Assembly (NCBI RefSeq): GCF_020131355.1
Contig: NZ_JAHLEL010000006.1
Span: 186,001 to 250,000, forward strand
Source of the DNA: Pseudonocardia sp. ICBG1293
Lineage (GTDB): Bacteria > Actinomycetota > Actinomycetes > Mycobacteriales > Pseudonocardiaceae
Length of the DNA stretch: 64,000 bases
Reading direction: 5' to 3'
The notes under the pieces are model-generated. The model saw only the letters and a program-made list of their open reading frames with translations. It did no database searches and was not told where the DNA came from. This document shows positions 42,110 through 49,274 of this stretch, one piece after another (positions within the stretch are counted from its first letter, which is position 1; every line of letters starts with the position of its first letter). A program made the position numbers and the translations under genes.

Positions 42110-43089
42110 GAGGTCGCGCGGATTGGTTGGTGATCATGGACGTCGTGCAGGTCGGGCGTTCCAGCGGTGTGTGGTCCAGGCCTGCCGAATCAAGCTACGG
42201 AGTGTGACGATCGTGTCGGCGAGGTCGAAGAACGCGTCGACGACGATTTCTCGTCGTTCGTAGCAGCGCTGCAGCCGGTTGAAGCTGTTGTGCCAAGCGT
42301 TGGTCCGCTCGACGTGCCAGCGGCGGGTGGCCTGGATCGGCGCTTTCTCACCCTTGTGCGCGATCTCGCCGTGCAGGCCTCGTTCGGCCAGCGTGTCGCG
42401 GGTCTTGCCGGAGTCATAGCCGGCGTCGAGGTGCACGGTGATGTCGTCGGGCAGCGGGCCGAGAGCATCGAGGCGGTCGAGGGTGGGGCCCAGTAGCGGG
42501 GAGTCGTGCCGGTTGGCTCCGGCCAGGACTCGGCCCAGCGGGATGCCGTATCCCTCGACGAGCACCGAACGTTTCATACCCTGTTTGCGCCGGTCCACCG
42601 GCGACGGACCGGCGACCTCGCCGCCGCCGGGGGCCTTGGTGATGGCGCCATCGACGGCGATGTCGTGCAGCAGCAGACCGACGATGCGGTCGTAGGCGTC
42701 CAGGACGATCCGACGCAGCTGGGCGAAGACCCCGAGCCTGATCCACTCGTCACGACGATCGCGGATGGTGGTCGCCGAGCAGGTGCTGTCAGCGATGCCC
42801 TCATACGAGCAGCCGAACCGCAGTACCTGCAGGAGCTTGTCGAACACGATCCGATCCGCGATCCGGCGGCGATGGCAGCCCAGCGGATGGGTGGGATCGA
42901 ACTCGTCTCGATGAGGCAGCAGCGCGGTGAACTGGTCCCACAACGGCTCGGTCAGCCATGATGGCAGGGTGGGCACGCGGCCTCCAGACGATCACGAAGC
43001 GTAGATAACTTCATGATCGGCAGGCCCGTACCCGCCCTCGCCCCCAGACACTCGACCGCGGCCAAGCTGTGACCAATCCGCGCGACCTC
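42110..43089 (-). mobile_element. IS-B copy 3, 980 bp, reversed
   Basis: A perfect 18-bp terminal repeat, flanked by TTA on both sides (42107-42109, 43090-43092). It is oriented opposite to copies 1 and 2. Confidence 0.93.
42134..42976 (-). CDS. IS5-family transposase of IS-B (copy 3)
   Basis: A 280-residue product identical to copies 1 and 2 and intact. Confidence 0.92.
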   Translation of the reverse strand: MPTLPSWLTEPLWDQFTALLPHRDEFDPTHPLGCHRRRIADRIVFDKLLQVLRFGCSYEGIADSTCSATTIRDRRDEWIRLGVFAQLRRIVLDAYDRIVGLLLHDIAVDGAITKAPGGGEVAGPSPVDRRKQGMKRSVLVEGYGIPLGRVLAGANRHDSPLLGPTLDRLDALGPLPDDITVHLDAGYDSGKTRDTLAERGLHGEIAHKGEKAPIQATRRWHVERTNAWHNSFNRLQRCYERREIVVDAFFDLADTIVTLRSLIRQAWTTHRWNARPARRP

Positions 43090-43191
43090 TTAGGGGCGGC
43101 TCATGGCGGTGACCCTACGACCGTGGTCGGACGGCGGAGATCGTTCCCGGCTCCGACGCGCCCGGGGGACCCCGGCCCGCACCGTTGCGGC

Positions 43192-44604
43192 ATGAGCACC
43201 ACAGACCGGGCCTCCGGCCCACCGTCGGCAGCACCCGCCGGACCGCGCAGGGGCCCGTGGCCGCGCGGCAGGCACCGGCCCGGACGCACCAGGGTCGTCG
43301 GCGTCGACGCCGCCCGCGGCCTCGCCGTCCTCGGCATGATCGTCGCGCACGTCGCCGTCGCGGCGGACCCGTCCTGGGCGGTCCAGGCGGTGAACGGGCG
43401 TGCCGCGGTGCTGTTCGCGGTGCTCGGCGGGGTGTCGCTGGCCCTGATGACCGCCCCCGTCCTCGCCGCGCCCACCGCACGGAACCGGGCGCGGCTGCGC
43501 CGTCGGATCGCCGTCCGGGCCGTGCTGCTCGTGGTCCTCGGGCTGCTCCTGGCCGTGATCAGCACCGGGCCGATGGTCATCCTCGTCGTCTACGGGGTGC
43601 TGTTCTGGCTGCTCCTGCCGGTGCTGTTCGCCCCGGCCCGGGCGCTCGCGGTCGCCGCCGCGGTCTGGGCGGTCGCCGGGCCGCTGCTGTCCTGGGTGCT
43701 GCGCGCCCGGTTCGGCTCCACCACCGACGCCGCCGGGCGGACGGTGCTCGGCGCGACCGTGCACCCGGCCGACCTGACCTCGCCCGCCGGGCTGTTGCAC
43801 GCCCTGGACACCGTCCTGCTCAGCGGCGCCTACCCGGTGCTGACCTGGATGCCGTTCCTGCTCCTGGGGATGGCGCTGGGACGGCTCGACCTGCGGTCCG
43901 CCGGGGTGCGGTTGCTCACCGGCGGCGCCCTCGGCGCGCTGGCCGGCTACGGCGGGTCCTGGCTGGCCCTCGACGTCCTCGGCGGGCGGGACGCGCTGCT
44001 CGCCTCCGTGGCGCCCGTCGCCGACCGGCTCGGCGTCCCGGCCGAGCTCGCGCTGCAGCTGCTCGGCGGCAGCGCGCTGGGCACGGTCGCCACCACCACA
44101 CCCGCCTGGCTGCTCGCGGCGACGCCGCACAGCGGCAGCCCGTTCGACGTCGTCGGCGCGGCGGGGGGCGCGGTCGCCGTGCTCGGCCTGTGCCTGCTCG
44201 CCGCGCGTCGTGCCGGGCCGCTGCTCGCCCCGCTCACCGCGACCGGCTCGCTCGCCCTGACCCTGTACGCCGGGCACATCGCGCTGCTCGCCGCGCTCGG
44301 GGAATGGCCGCAGGAGTCCCCGTGGGCGGCCACCGCGCTGGTCGCGGGTCTCGCCGTCGCCGTCGCCCCGGTGTGGCGCGGACTGGTCGGGCGCGGCCCG
44401 CTGGAGGCGTTCGTGCACGTGGTCTCGGTCCGCGCGGCCGGAGCTCCGACCACGGTCGGAGCCGCGGGATCGGCCCCCGCTCCGATGCCCGGCGGGCCCG
44501 CCGCGGGCCAGGCTGGGGACATGCAGAACGGCACGACGGGCCGCGCGCCCGACACGATCGGGTACCGGGGATCATCGGACCCGGCGCGGGAGGAGGCACG
44601 ATGA
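43192..44604 (+). CDS. DUF418 / acyltransferase-like polytopic membrane protein
   Basis: A 470-residue protein with about nine to ten membrane segments. It opens with a basic tail, then 'RVVGVDAARGLAVLGMIVAH', the start typical of DUF1624/DUF418 heparan-acetyltransferase-like proteins, followed by 'GVSLALMTAP'. Later segments include 'LTWMPFLLLGMALGRLDLRS' and 'LALTLYAGHIALLAALGEWP'. It probably transfers an acyl group across the membrane or modifies an envelope compound. ATG 43192 is the first good start. Its stop overlaps the ATG of the histidine kinase (ATGA), so the three genes probably form one operon. Confidence 0.8.
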   Translation: MSTTDRASGPPSAAPAGPRRGPWPRGRHRPGRTRVVGVDAARGLAVLGMIVAHVAVAADPSWAVQAVNGRAAVLFAVLGGVSLALMTAPVLAAPTARNRARLRRRIAVRAVLLVVLGLLLAVISTGPMVILVVYGVLFWLLLPVLFAPARALAVAAAVWAVAGPLLSWVLRARFGSTTDAAGRTVLGATVHPADLTSPAGLLHALDTVLLSGAYPVLTWMPFLLLGMALGRLDLRSAGVRLLTGGALGALAGYGGSWLALDVLGGRDALLASVAPVADRLGVPAELALQLLGGSALGTVATTTPAWLLAATPHSGSPFDVVGAAGGAVAVLGLCLLAARRAGPLLAPLTATGSLALTLYAGHIALLAALGEWPQESPWAATALVAGLAVAVAPVWRGLVGRGPLEAFVHVVSVRAAGAPTTVGAAGSAPAPMPGGPAAGQAGDMQNGTTGRAPDTIGYRGSSDPAREEAR

Positions 44605-45911
44605 GCATCGCGACCCGTGTGCGGGACTCCCTGCGTCGCCTGCCCACGCTGCGGTCGACCCCCGCCGAGGCACCCACGCTGGTCGAGCGGGCGGTGGCCC
44701 TCGGGCGGCGCAACCCCGTCGTCGTCGACGCCGTCCTGGCCGCGCTGCTCATCTGGGTCGCGGTCAGCTGGACCCTGGAGGGCAAGGGCGTCCGCTCCGA
44801 CATGCGGATCGAGGCGCTGGTCGTCTCGGTGCTGGCGGCGCTGCCGGTGCCGCTGCGCCGGGTGTACCCGATGCCCGCCGCGATCGCGACCGCGGTCGTC
44901 GCGCTGGTCTGCTCCTTCGCGCTGCCCGGCACGATGGCCGCGTTCCTGCTGCCGTCGCTGGTCATGGGGTACTCGGCCGTGGCCTACGGGCCCCGCTGGG
45001 CGGGCTGGCTGGCCCTGGTCGTGCTCGCGGTGGGGGTGTTCGGACCGTTCGTGGCGCGCGGACCCGCGGCGCTGTTCGCCTCCCCGGACATGACCCCGCT
45101 GGTGGTACTGGCCCTGTTCGGCGCGATGGCGACGGTCCCGCTGCTGGTGTGGCTGCTCGGGTCGCTGCGCCGCGCCGCGCACCGCCGCACCCTGGACCTG
45201 CGCGAACGCAACCGGCTGCTGCAGGAGGCCCGGCGTCAGGAGGTCCGCCTCGAGCTGCTGGCCGAGCGGTCGCGGATCTCGCGGGAGGTGCACGACGTCG
45301 TCGCGCACTCGCTGTCCGGGATCATCGCCCAGGCCGACGGCGGCCAGTTCGCCGCCCAGCGCGACCCGGCGAAGGCGGTGGAGGTCCTGTCCGGCATCGC
45401 GACGACCGGCCGCTCCGCCCTGTCCGACGTGCGCGGCCTGCTGGTCATGCTGCGCGACACCGGCCCCGACCCCGACGGCGACCCGGACGACGCCGCCCGC
45501 CCGCAGCCCGGCGCCGGGGACGTGCCCGCGCTGGTGGAACAGGTCCGCAGCGGCGGGCTGCCGGTCGAGCTCACCACCACCGGCACCCCGCGCGAGCTGC
45601 CGACCGGTCCGGGGCTCACGGTCTACCGGATCGTGCAGGAGTCGCTGACCAACGTCATCAAGCACGCCGGGCACGGCGTCCCCACCCACGTCGGCCTGCA
45701 CTGGACCGCCGACGAGCTGACCGTGCGCGTGCACGACGACGGCGCCCGCGGCCCCGTACCCACCCCGCCCCGGGGCGGGCACGGGCTGACCGGGATGCGC
45801 GAGCGCGCGGCCCTGCACGGCGGCTCGGTCGAGGCCGGTCCGGCCTCCGGCGGTGGCTGGACGGTCCGGCTGCGCCTGCCCCTCACACCCCCGGCCCGAG
45901 GAGAACGGTGA
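44601..45911 (+). CDS. NarL-type sensor histidine kinase
   Basis: A 436-residue kinase. The N-terminal half has about five membrane helices ('VVVDAVLAALLIWVAVSWTL' onwards). The HisKA_3 dimerisation box 'SRISREVHDVVAHSLSGIIA' holds the phospho-His near residue 230, with a coiled-coil-like lead-in ('LRERNRLLQEARRQEVRLEL'). The ATPase domain has 'ESLTNVIKHAG' and 'GGHGLTGMRERAALHGG'. It overlaps its neighbours on both sides by four bases. The signal is unknown. Confidence 0.9.
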   Translation: MSIATRVRDSLRRLPTLRSTPAEAPTLVERAVALGRRNPVVVDAVLAALLIWVAVSWTLEGKGVRSDMRIEALVVSVLAALPVPLRRVYPMPAAIATAVVALVCSFALPGTMAAFLLPSLVMGYSAVAYGPRWAGWLALVVLAVGVFGPFVARGPAALFASPDMTPLVVLALFGAMATVPLLVWLLGSLRRAAHRRTLDLRERNRLLQEARRQEVRLELLAERSRISREVHDVVAHSLSGIIAQADGGQFAAQRDPAKAVEVLSGIATTGRSALSDVRGLLVMLRDTGPDPDGDPDDAARPQPGAGDVPALVEQVRSGGLPVELTTTGTPRELPTGPGLTVYRIVQESLTNVIKHAGHGVPTHVGLHWTADELTVRVHDDGARGPVPTPPRGGHGLTGMRERAALHGGSVEAGPASGGGWTVRLRLPLTPPARGER

Positions 45912-46585
45912 ACCCCGTACGTCTGCTGCTCGTCGACGACCAGGAGCTGGTCCGCACCGGCTTCGCGATGGTCCTGGACTCCTGCGACGACCTCAGCGTC
46001 GTCGCCCAGGCCGGTGACGGCGAGGCCGCGCTGGCCGAGCTGGACCGCACCGGGGTCGACGTCGTCCTGATGGACGTGCGGATGCCGCGCCTGGACGGCA
46101 TCGCCGCGACCCGGCGGGTCGTCGCCGAGCACCCGGGGGTGCGGGTCCTGGTCCTGACCACCTTCGACCTCGACGAGTCGGTCACCGAGGCCATCGCCGC
46201 CGGGTCCAGCGGGTTCCTGCTCAAGGACGTGTCCCCGCAGGACCTCATCGAGGCCGTCCGGACCGTGCACCGCGGGGACTCGGTCGTCGACCCCGTCTCC
46301 ACCCGCCGGCTGCTGCGCGCCACCCGGCCGCTGCTCACCGCGCCCGAGCCGACCGCCGCGGAGCCGTCGGTGGACGCCGTCGCCGCGCTCGAGGAGCTGA
46401 CCCCGCGGGAGCGGGAGGTGCTGGAGCTGGTCGGCAACGGCCGCTCCAACGCCGAGATCCGCACCGAGCTGGTCGTGTCCGAGGCGACGGTGAAGACCCA
46501 CATCGGGCACCTGCTCGCCAAGACGCAGTCCCGCGACCGCGTGCAGCTCGTCGCCCTGGCGTTCCGGGCGGGGCTGGTCAGCTGA
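45908..46585 (+). CDS. NarL/LuxR-family response regulator
   Basis: A 225-residue regulator. The receiver has the acidic pair in 'LLLVDDQELVRTG', the phospho-Asp in 'VVLMDVRMPRLDG' (about residue 54) and Lys in 'GFLLKDVSP'. The C-terminal LuxR helix-turn-helix is 'ELTPREREVLELVGNGRSNA' and 'SEATVKTHIGHLLAKTQSRD'. GTG 45908 overlaps the kinase stop. It is the last gene of the operon and overlaps the convergent cupin gene by eight bases. Confidence 0.92.
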   Translation: MNPVRLLLVDDQELVRTGFAMVLDSCDDLSVVAQAGDGEAALAELDRTGVDVVLMDVRMPRLDGIAATRRVVAEHPGVRVLVLTTFDLDESVTEAIAAGSSGFLLKDVSPQDLIEAVRTVHRGDSVVDPVSTRRLLRATRPLLTAPEPTAAEPSVDAVAALEELTPREREVLELVGNGRSNAEIRTELVVSEATVKTHIGHLLAKTQSRDRVQLVALAFRAGLVS

Positions 46586-47078
46586 GCGGCGTGGAGAAGC
46601 CGGGGTGGTCGCGGAGGTTGACCTGGTCGCAGGTCCGCGCGAACGCGTCGACCTCCTGCTCCGACGGTGGTGTCGTCCGCGCGGCGAACTCCGCCAGGCC
46701 CCGGAAGTAGCGCTCCCGCGGGGCATCGGGCACGAACAGGATCAGGAACCGCGCGTCGGAGCCCGGGCCGGTGCGGAACGCGTGCACCCCGTGTGCCGGG
46801 ACGTGCACGAGGTCACCCGGCCCGGCCTCGGTCCAGCTGTCCCCGGTCATGACCCGCAGCGCCCCGTCGAGGACGTAGAAGCTCTCGGTGAACCCGGTGT
46901 GGAAGTGCGGCAGCGCGCCGGGCGCGTCCGCCGGGATCCACGACTCGAACAGCCCGAACCCGCCGCCGACCTCCGCGCCGGGGGCGGCGAACCGGGTCCA
47001 GGACCCGGTCGGGGAGGTCACGGCGCGCTCGGTGGCCGCGGCGGGACGCCACACCGCGCCGGGCTCGGGGAAGCTCAC
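46578..47078 (-). CDS. cupin-domain protein
   Basis: A 166-residue single-domain cupin. Metal-binding motif 1 reads 'PHFHTGFTESFYVLDGALRV' (H, H, E), and motif 2 reads 'AGPGDLVHVPAHGVHAFRTG' with the last His. It could be a small dioxygenase, isomerase or sensor; no partner gene indicates which. The start is GTG 47078; the frame stays open upstream, but without a ribosome site. Confidence 0.82.
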   Translation of the reverse strand: MSFPEPGAVWRPAAATERAVTSPTGSWTRFAAPGAEVGGGFGLFESWIPADAPGALPHFHTGFTESFYVLDGALRVMTGDSWTEAGPGDLVHVPAHGVHAFRTGPGSDARFLILFVPDAPRERYFRGLAEFAARTTPPSEQEVDAFARTCDQVNLRDHPGFSTPLS

Positions 47079-47244
47079 CCACCGACCGTAGCCCTCCGGG
47101 GCCCTCCGGTGACCGGGCGTCCCGGCGCGGCAGCCGGTCGCCGCCGGTCCGGGGCGTGGGGGAGCACCGGGGCGGCCGGCGCCCCTCGGTATCGTCGACG
47201 ACGCTGCCGCGGGCGTCCGGCCGCGGTCGGAGCGGAGAGGCGAG

Positions 47245-47580
47245 GTGAGGCACGTGCGTGTCCTCGCCCCGTTGGTGCTGCTGGTCCTGGCGCTGGTGCT
47301 GTGTGCGGGACCCGCCGCCGTCACCGCCCCGGGCGGCCACGGCACGACGGCGGTCGTCGCCGGATCGGACTGCTCGCAGCACCCGCTCACGCTCGGGCAC
47401 GCGGGCGACTGCGAGCAGGCCCCCCGCCGCGACGACGACCTGCCCGCCCCGTCGCTGCTGCCGGTCGCCGTGGTCGCCGTCCTGGCGTCCGGGCACCCCG
47501 ACACCCCGCCGCCCGCCGCACCGGAACGCACGCTGTGCGCGCCGTCGCCGGTGGAACACCTCTGCGTGGACCGCAACTGA
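47245..47580 (+). CDS. small exported Cys-containing protein, unknown
   Basis: A 111-residue protein with an N-terminal hydrophobic signal or anchor ('LAPLVLLVLALVLCAGPAAV', residues 6-25). The remaining part has four Cys ('GSDCSQHPLTLGHAGDC' near 47-61; 'RTLCAPSPVEHLC' near 96-108) and a second mildly hydrophobic stretch ('LLPVAVVAVLAS'). I do not recognise the family. It precedes the DsbA-VKOR pair by 82 bases on the same strand, so it may be a substrate or partner of that disulfide system. GTG 47245 lies after GGAGAGGCGAG; GTG 47254 is also possible. Confidence 0.6.
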   Translation: MRHVRVLAPLVLLVLALVLCAGPAAVTAPGGHGTTAVVAGSDCSQHPLTLGHAGDCEQAPRRDDDLPAPSLLPVAVVAVLASGHPDTPPPAAPERTLCAPSPVEHLCVDRN

Positions 47581-47662
47581 GGCGTGCGGTCGATCCGCCA
47601 CCGCGTCCCCGCATCCGTTCCGACCCGGCCGTCGCGCCGGGCCCCGTGGAGGAAGACTCCCG

Positions 47663-48313
47663 ATGACCCGCAACGTCAAGATCTCCCTGGCCGTCGTCGG
47701 CGCGTTCGCGCTGATCGTGGCCGCGCTGCTGTTCGCGACCCGCCCCGGCACACCGGACACCGGCGCCGCGGCCGCAGGCTCGCCCGACGCCCTCGTCACG
47801 GCCGACTCCGCCCGGCTCAACGAGGCCCCGAACGCCTCGGCGACCCTGGTCGAGTTCGCCGACTTCCAGTGCCCCGCCTGCGGTCAGGTCCAGCCGATCA
47901 TGGACCAGCTGGTCCAGCAGTACGGCGACCGTGTGCAGTTCGTGTTCCGCAACTTCCCGCTGCCGATGCACCAGAACGCCGAGGCCGCCGCGGTCGCCGG
48001 TGAGGCCGCCCGTGCCCAGGGCGCGTTCCACCCGATGTACGAGCGCCTGTTCCAGACCCAGCGCGACTGGTCCGAGTCCCCGGACGCGGCGACGGTGTTC
48101 CGCGGCTACGCCCAGGACCTCGGCCTCGACCTGGCCGCCTACGACGCCGCCGTCGCCGACCCGGCGACCGCCGCGAAGATCCAGGCCGACAAGGACGCCG
48201 GGACCGCGGCCGGTGTGGAGGGCACCCCGACGATCTTCGTCAACGGGGAGAAGGTGCAGCTGCGCTCGGTGCAGGACATCACCGACGCCCTCGACGCCGC
48301 GGTGAACCGGTGA
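47663..48313 (+). CDS. DsbA-like thioredoxin-fold disulfide oxidoreductase, membrane-anchored
   Basis: A 216-residue protein. It has an N-terminal anchor (residues 6-26, 'ISLAVVGAFALIVAALLFAT'), a thioredoxin fold with the active site C-P-A-C in 'FADFQCPACGQVQP' (about residues 71-74), a helical insert ('GEAARAQGAFHPMYERLFQT') and the cis-Pro loop 'GVEGTPTIFVNGEK'. It should oxidise Cys pairs of exported proteins. ATG 47663 has GGAGGA upstream. The stop overlaps the VKOR start (GTGA), so the oxidant protein is made from the same transcript. Confidence 0.92.
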   Translation: MTRNVKISLAVVGAFALIVAALLFATRPGTPDTGAAAAGSPDALVTADSARLNEAPNASATLVEFADFQCPACGQVQPIMDQLVQQYGDRVQFVFRNFPLPMHQNAEAAAVAGEAARAQGAFHPMYERLFQTQRDWSESPDAATVFRGYAQDLGLDLAAYDAAVADPATAAKIQADKDAGTAAGVEGTPTIFVNGEKVQLRSVQDITDALDAAVNR

Positions 48314-48957
48314 GCATCCCCTCCACGGAGCGGACCGGGGAGATCCCCGCCGTCGCGCGCACCGACGCCCCGGCCGTACCGGGCCCGGTGCCGCGGTTCC
48401 TGCCGTGGCTGCTCGTCGTCGGCGGAGCGCTGGGGCTGGTCTCGGCGTTCACCCTCACCGTCGAGCGCATCGAGCTGCTGATGGACCCGGGGTACACGCC
48501 GTCGTGCAGCATCAACCCGGTGCTGTCCTGCGGGTCGGTCATGACGACCCCGCAGGCGGCGTTCTTCGGGTTCCCCAACCCGCTGCTCGGGATCGGGGCG
48601 TTCGCGGTCGTGGTGACGACGGGTGCGGCCCTGCTGGCCGGGGCCCGCTTCCCACGCTGGTGGTGGGTGGGGCTGACGGCGGGCTCGGCGCTCGGTGTCG
48701 TCTTCGTACACTACCTGATCGTCCAGAGCCTGTACCGGATCGGGGCGCTCTGCCCGTACTGCATGGTCGTGTGGGCCGTGACGATCCCGATCCTCTGGTA
48801 CACGCTGCTCGCGACCCTGGACACGCTCGGCGGAGCCGCACGGGGGCTGTACGCCCGCGTCGCCGGCTACCACGCGGTGCCGGTGGTGCTGTGGTTCCTG
48901 GTGGTCGTCGGGCTGATCCTGCAGCGCTTCTGGACCTACTGGTCCTCGCTGCTCTGA
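48310..48957 (+). CDS. VKOR-family membrane protein, quinone-linked reoxidant of DsbA
   Basis: A 215-residue protein with four to five membrane helices. The loop Cys pair is in 'PSCSINPVLSCGSV' (about residues 65-75), and the quinone-side active site C-P-Y-C is in 'IGALCPYCMVVWAVT' (about 147-150). A Ser/Thr-rich N-tail of about 30 residues precedes the first helix. In actinobacteria VKOR replaces DsbB, passing electrons from DsbA to quinone. The coupled start and CPxC motifs strongly support this pairing. Confidence 0.92.
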   Translation: MSIPSTERTGEIPAVARTDAPAVPGPVPRFLPWLLVVGGALGLVSAFTLTVERIELLMDPGYTPSCSINPVLSCGSVMTTPQAAFFGFPNPLLGIGAFAVVVTTGAALLAGARFPRWWWVGLTAGSALGVVFVHYLIVQSLYRIGALCPYCMVVWAVTIPILWYTLLATLDTLGGAARGLYARVAGYHAVPVVLWFLVVVGLILQRFWTYWSSLL

Positions 48958-48975
48958 ACCGGCTCGGCACCGGCG

Positions 48976-49009
48976 CGCGGGGCCGGGGACGGGCGTCCCC
49001 GGCCCCGCG
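48976..49009. terminator. 15-bp perfect stem hairpin between convergent genes
   Basis: CGCGGGGCCGGGGAC (48976-48990), loop GGGC, and its exact complement (48995-49009). It sits between the convergent VKOR and TatA genes and is a probable bidirectional terminator. Confidence 0.75.
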
Positions 49010-49013
49010 ACGG

Positions 49014-49274
49014 TCAGCGTTCGCCGGTGGCCCGGTCGCCGGGGACCCGCTCCCCGGCCACCGGTTCCCCGGTGGCCCGCTCCTCGAGGGCCCGCTCCCC
49101 GGCGGCCCGGTCCTCGGACCGGTCCCCCTCGGCGCGGGTCCCGCCCAGCTCGGACTTCAGGATGCGGGTGGACCGGCCCACCGAGCGGGCCAGGTCGGGC
49201 AGCTTCTTCGCGCCGAACAGCAGCACGACGACCAGCAGGACGACGAGCAGCTGGGTCGGTCCGGGTGGGGTCAT
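49014..49274 (-). CDS. tatA: TatA-like twin-arginine translocase subunit
   Basis: An 86-residue protein. It has a short N-terminus, one membrane helix ('[20 protein letters not shown]') ending in the conserved F-G-x-K-K-L-P hinge, and an amphipathic helix ('[18 protein letters not shown]'). The charged tail contains near-repeats of A-x-G-E-R. This is the standard TatA/TatE design. ATG 49274 overlaps the stop of the upstream ATPase (ATGA). It is an extra, unlinked TatA; no TatB or TatC is near. Pairing with a P-type ATPase is unusual. Confidence 0.85.
   Translation of the reverse strand: MTPPGPTQLLVVLLVVVLLFGAKKLPDLARSVGRSTRILKSELGGTRAEGDRSEDRAAGERALEERATGEPVAGERVPGDRATGER

Larger units (their letters stand above)
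40501..43092. repeat. IS chain 2: IS-A and IS-B joined by TTA
   Basis: TTA, IS-A copy 2, TTA, IS-B copy 3 (inverted relative to chain 1), TTA. Removing both elements leaves CCCCGAAC-TTA-GGGGCGGC. IS-A and IS-B adjoin as in chain 1, but IS-B faces the other way, so the adjacency arose independently. Confidence 0.9.
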
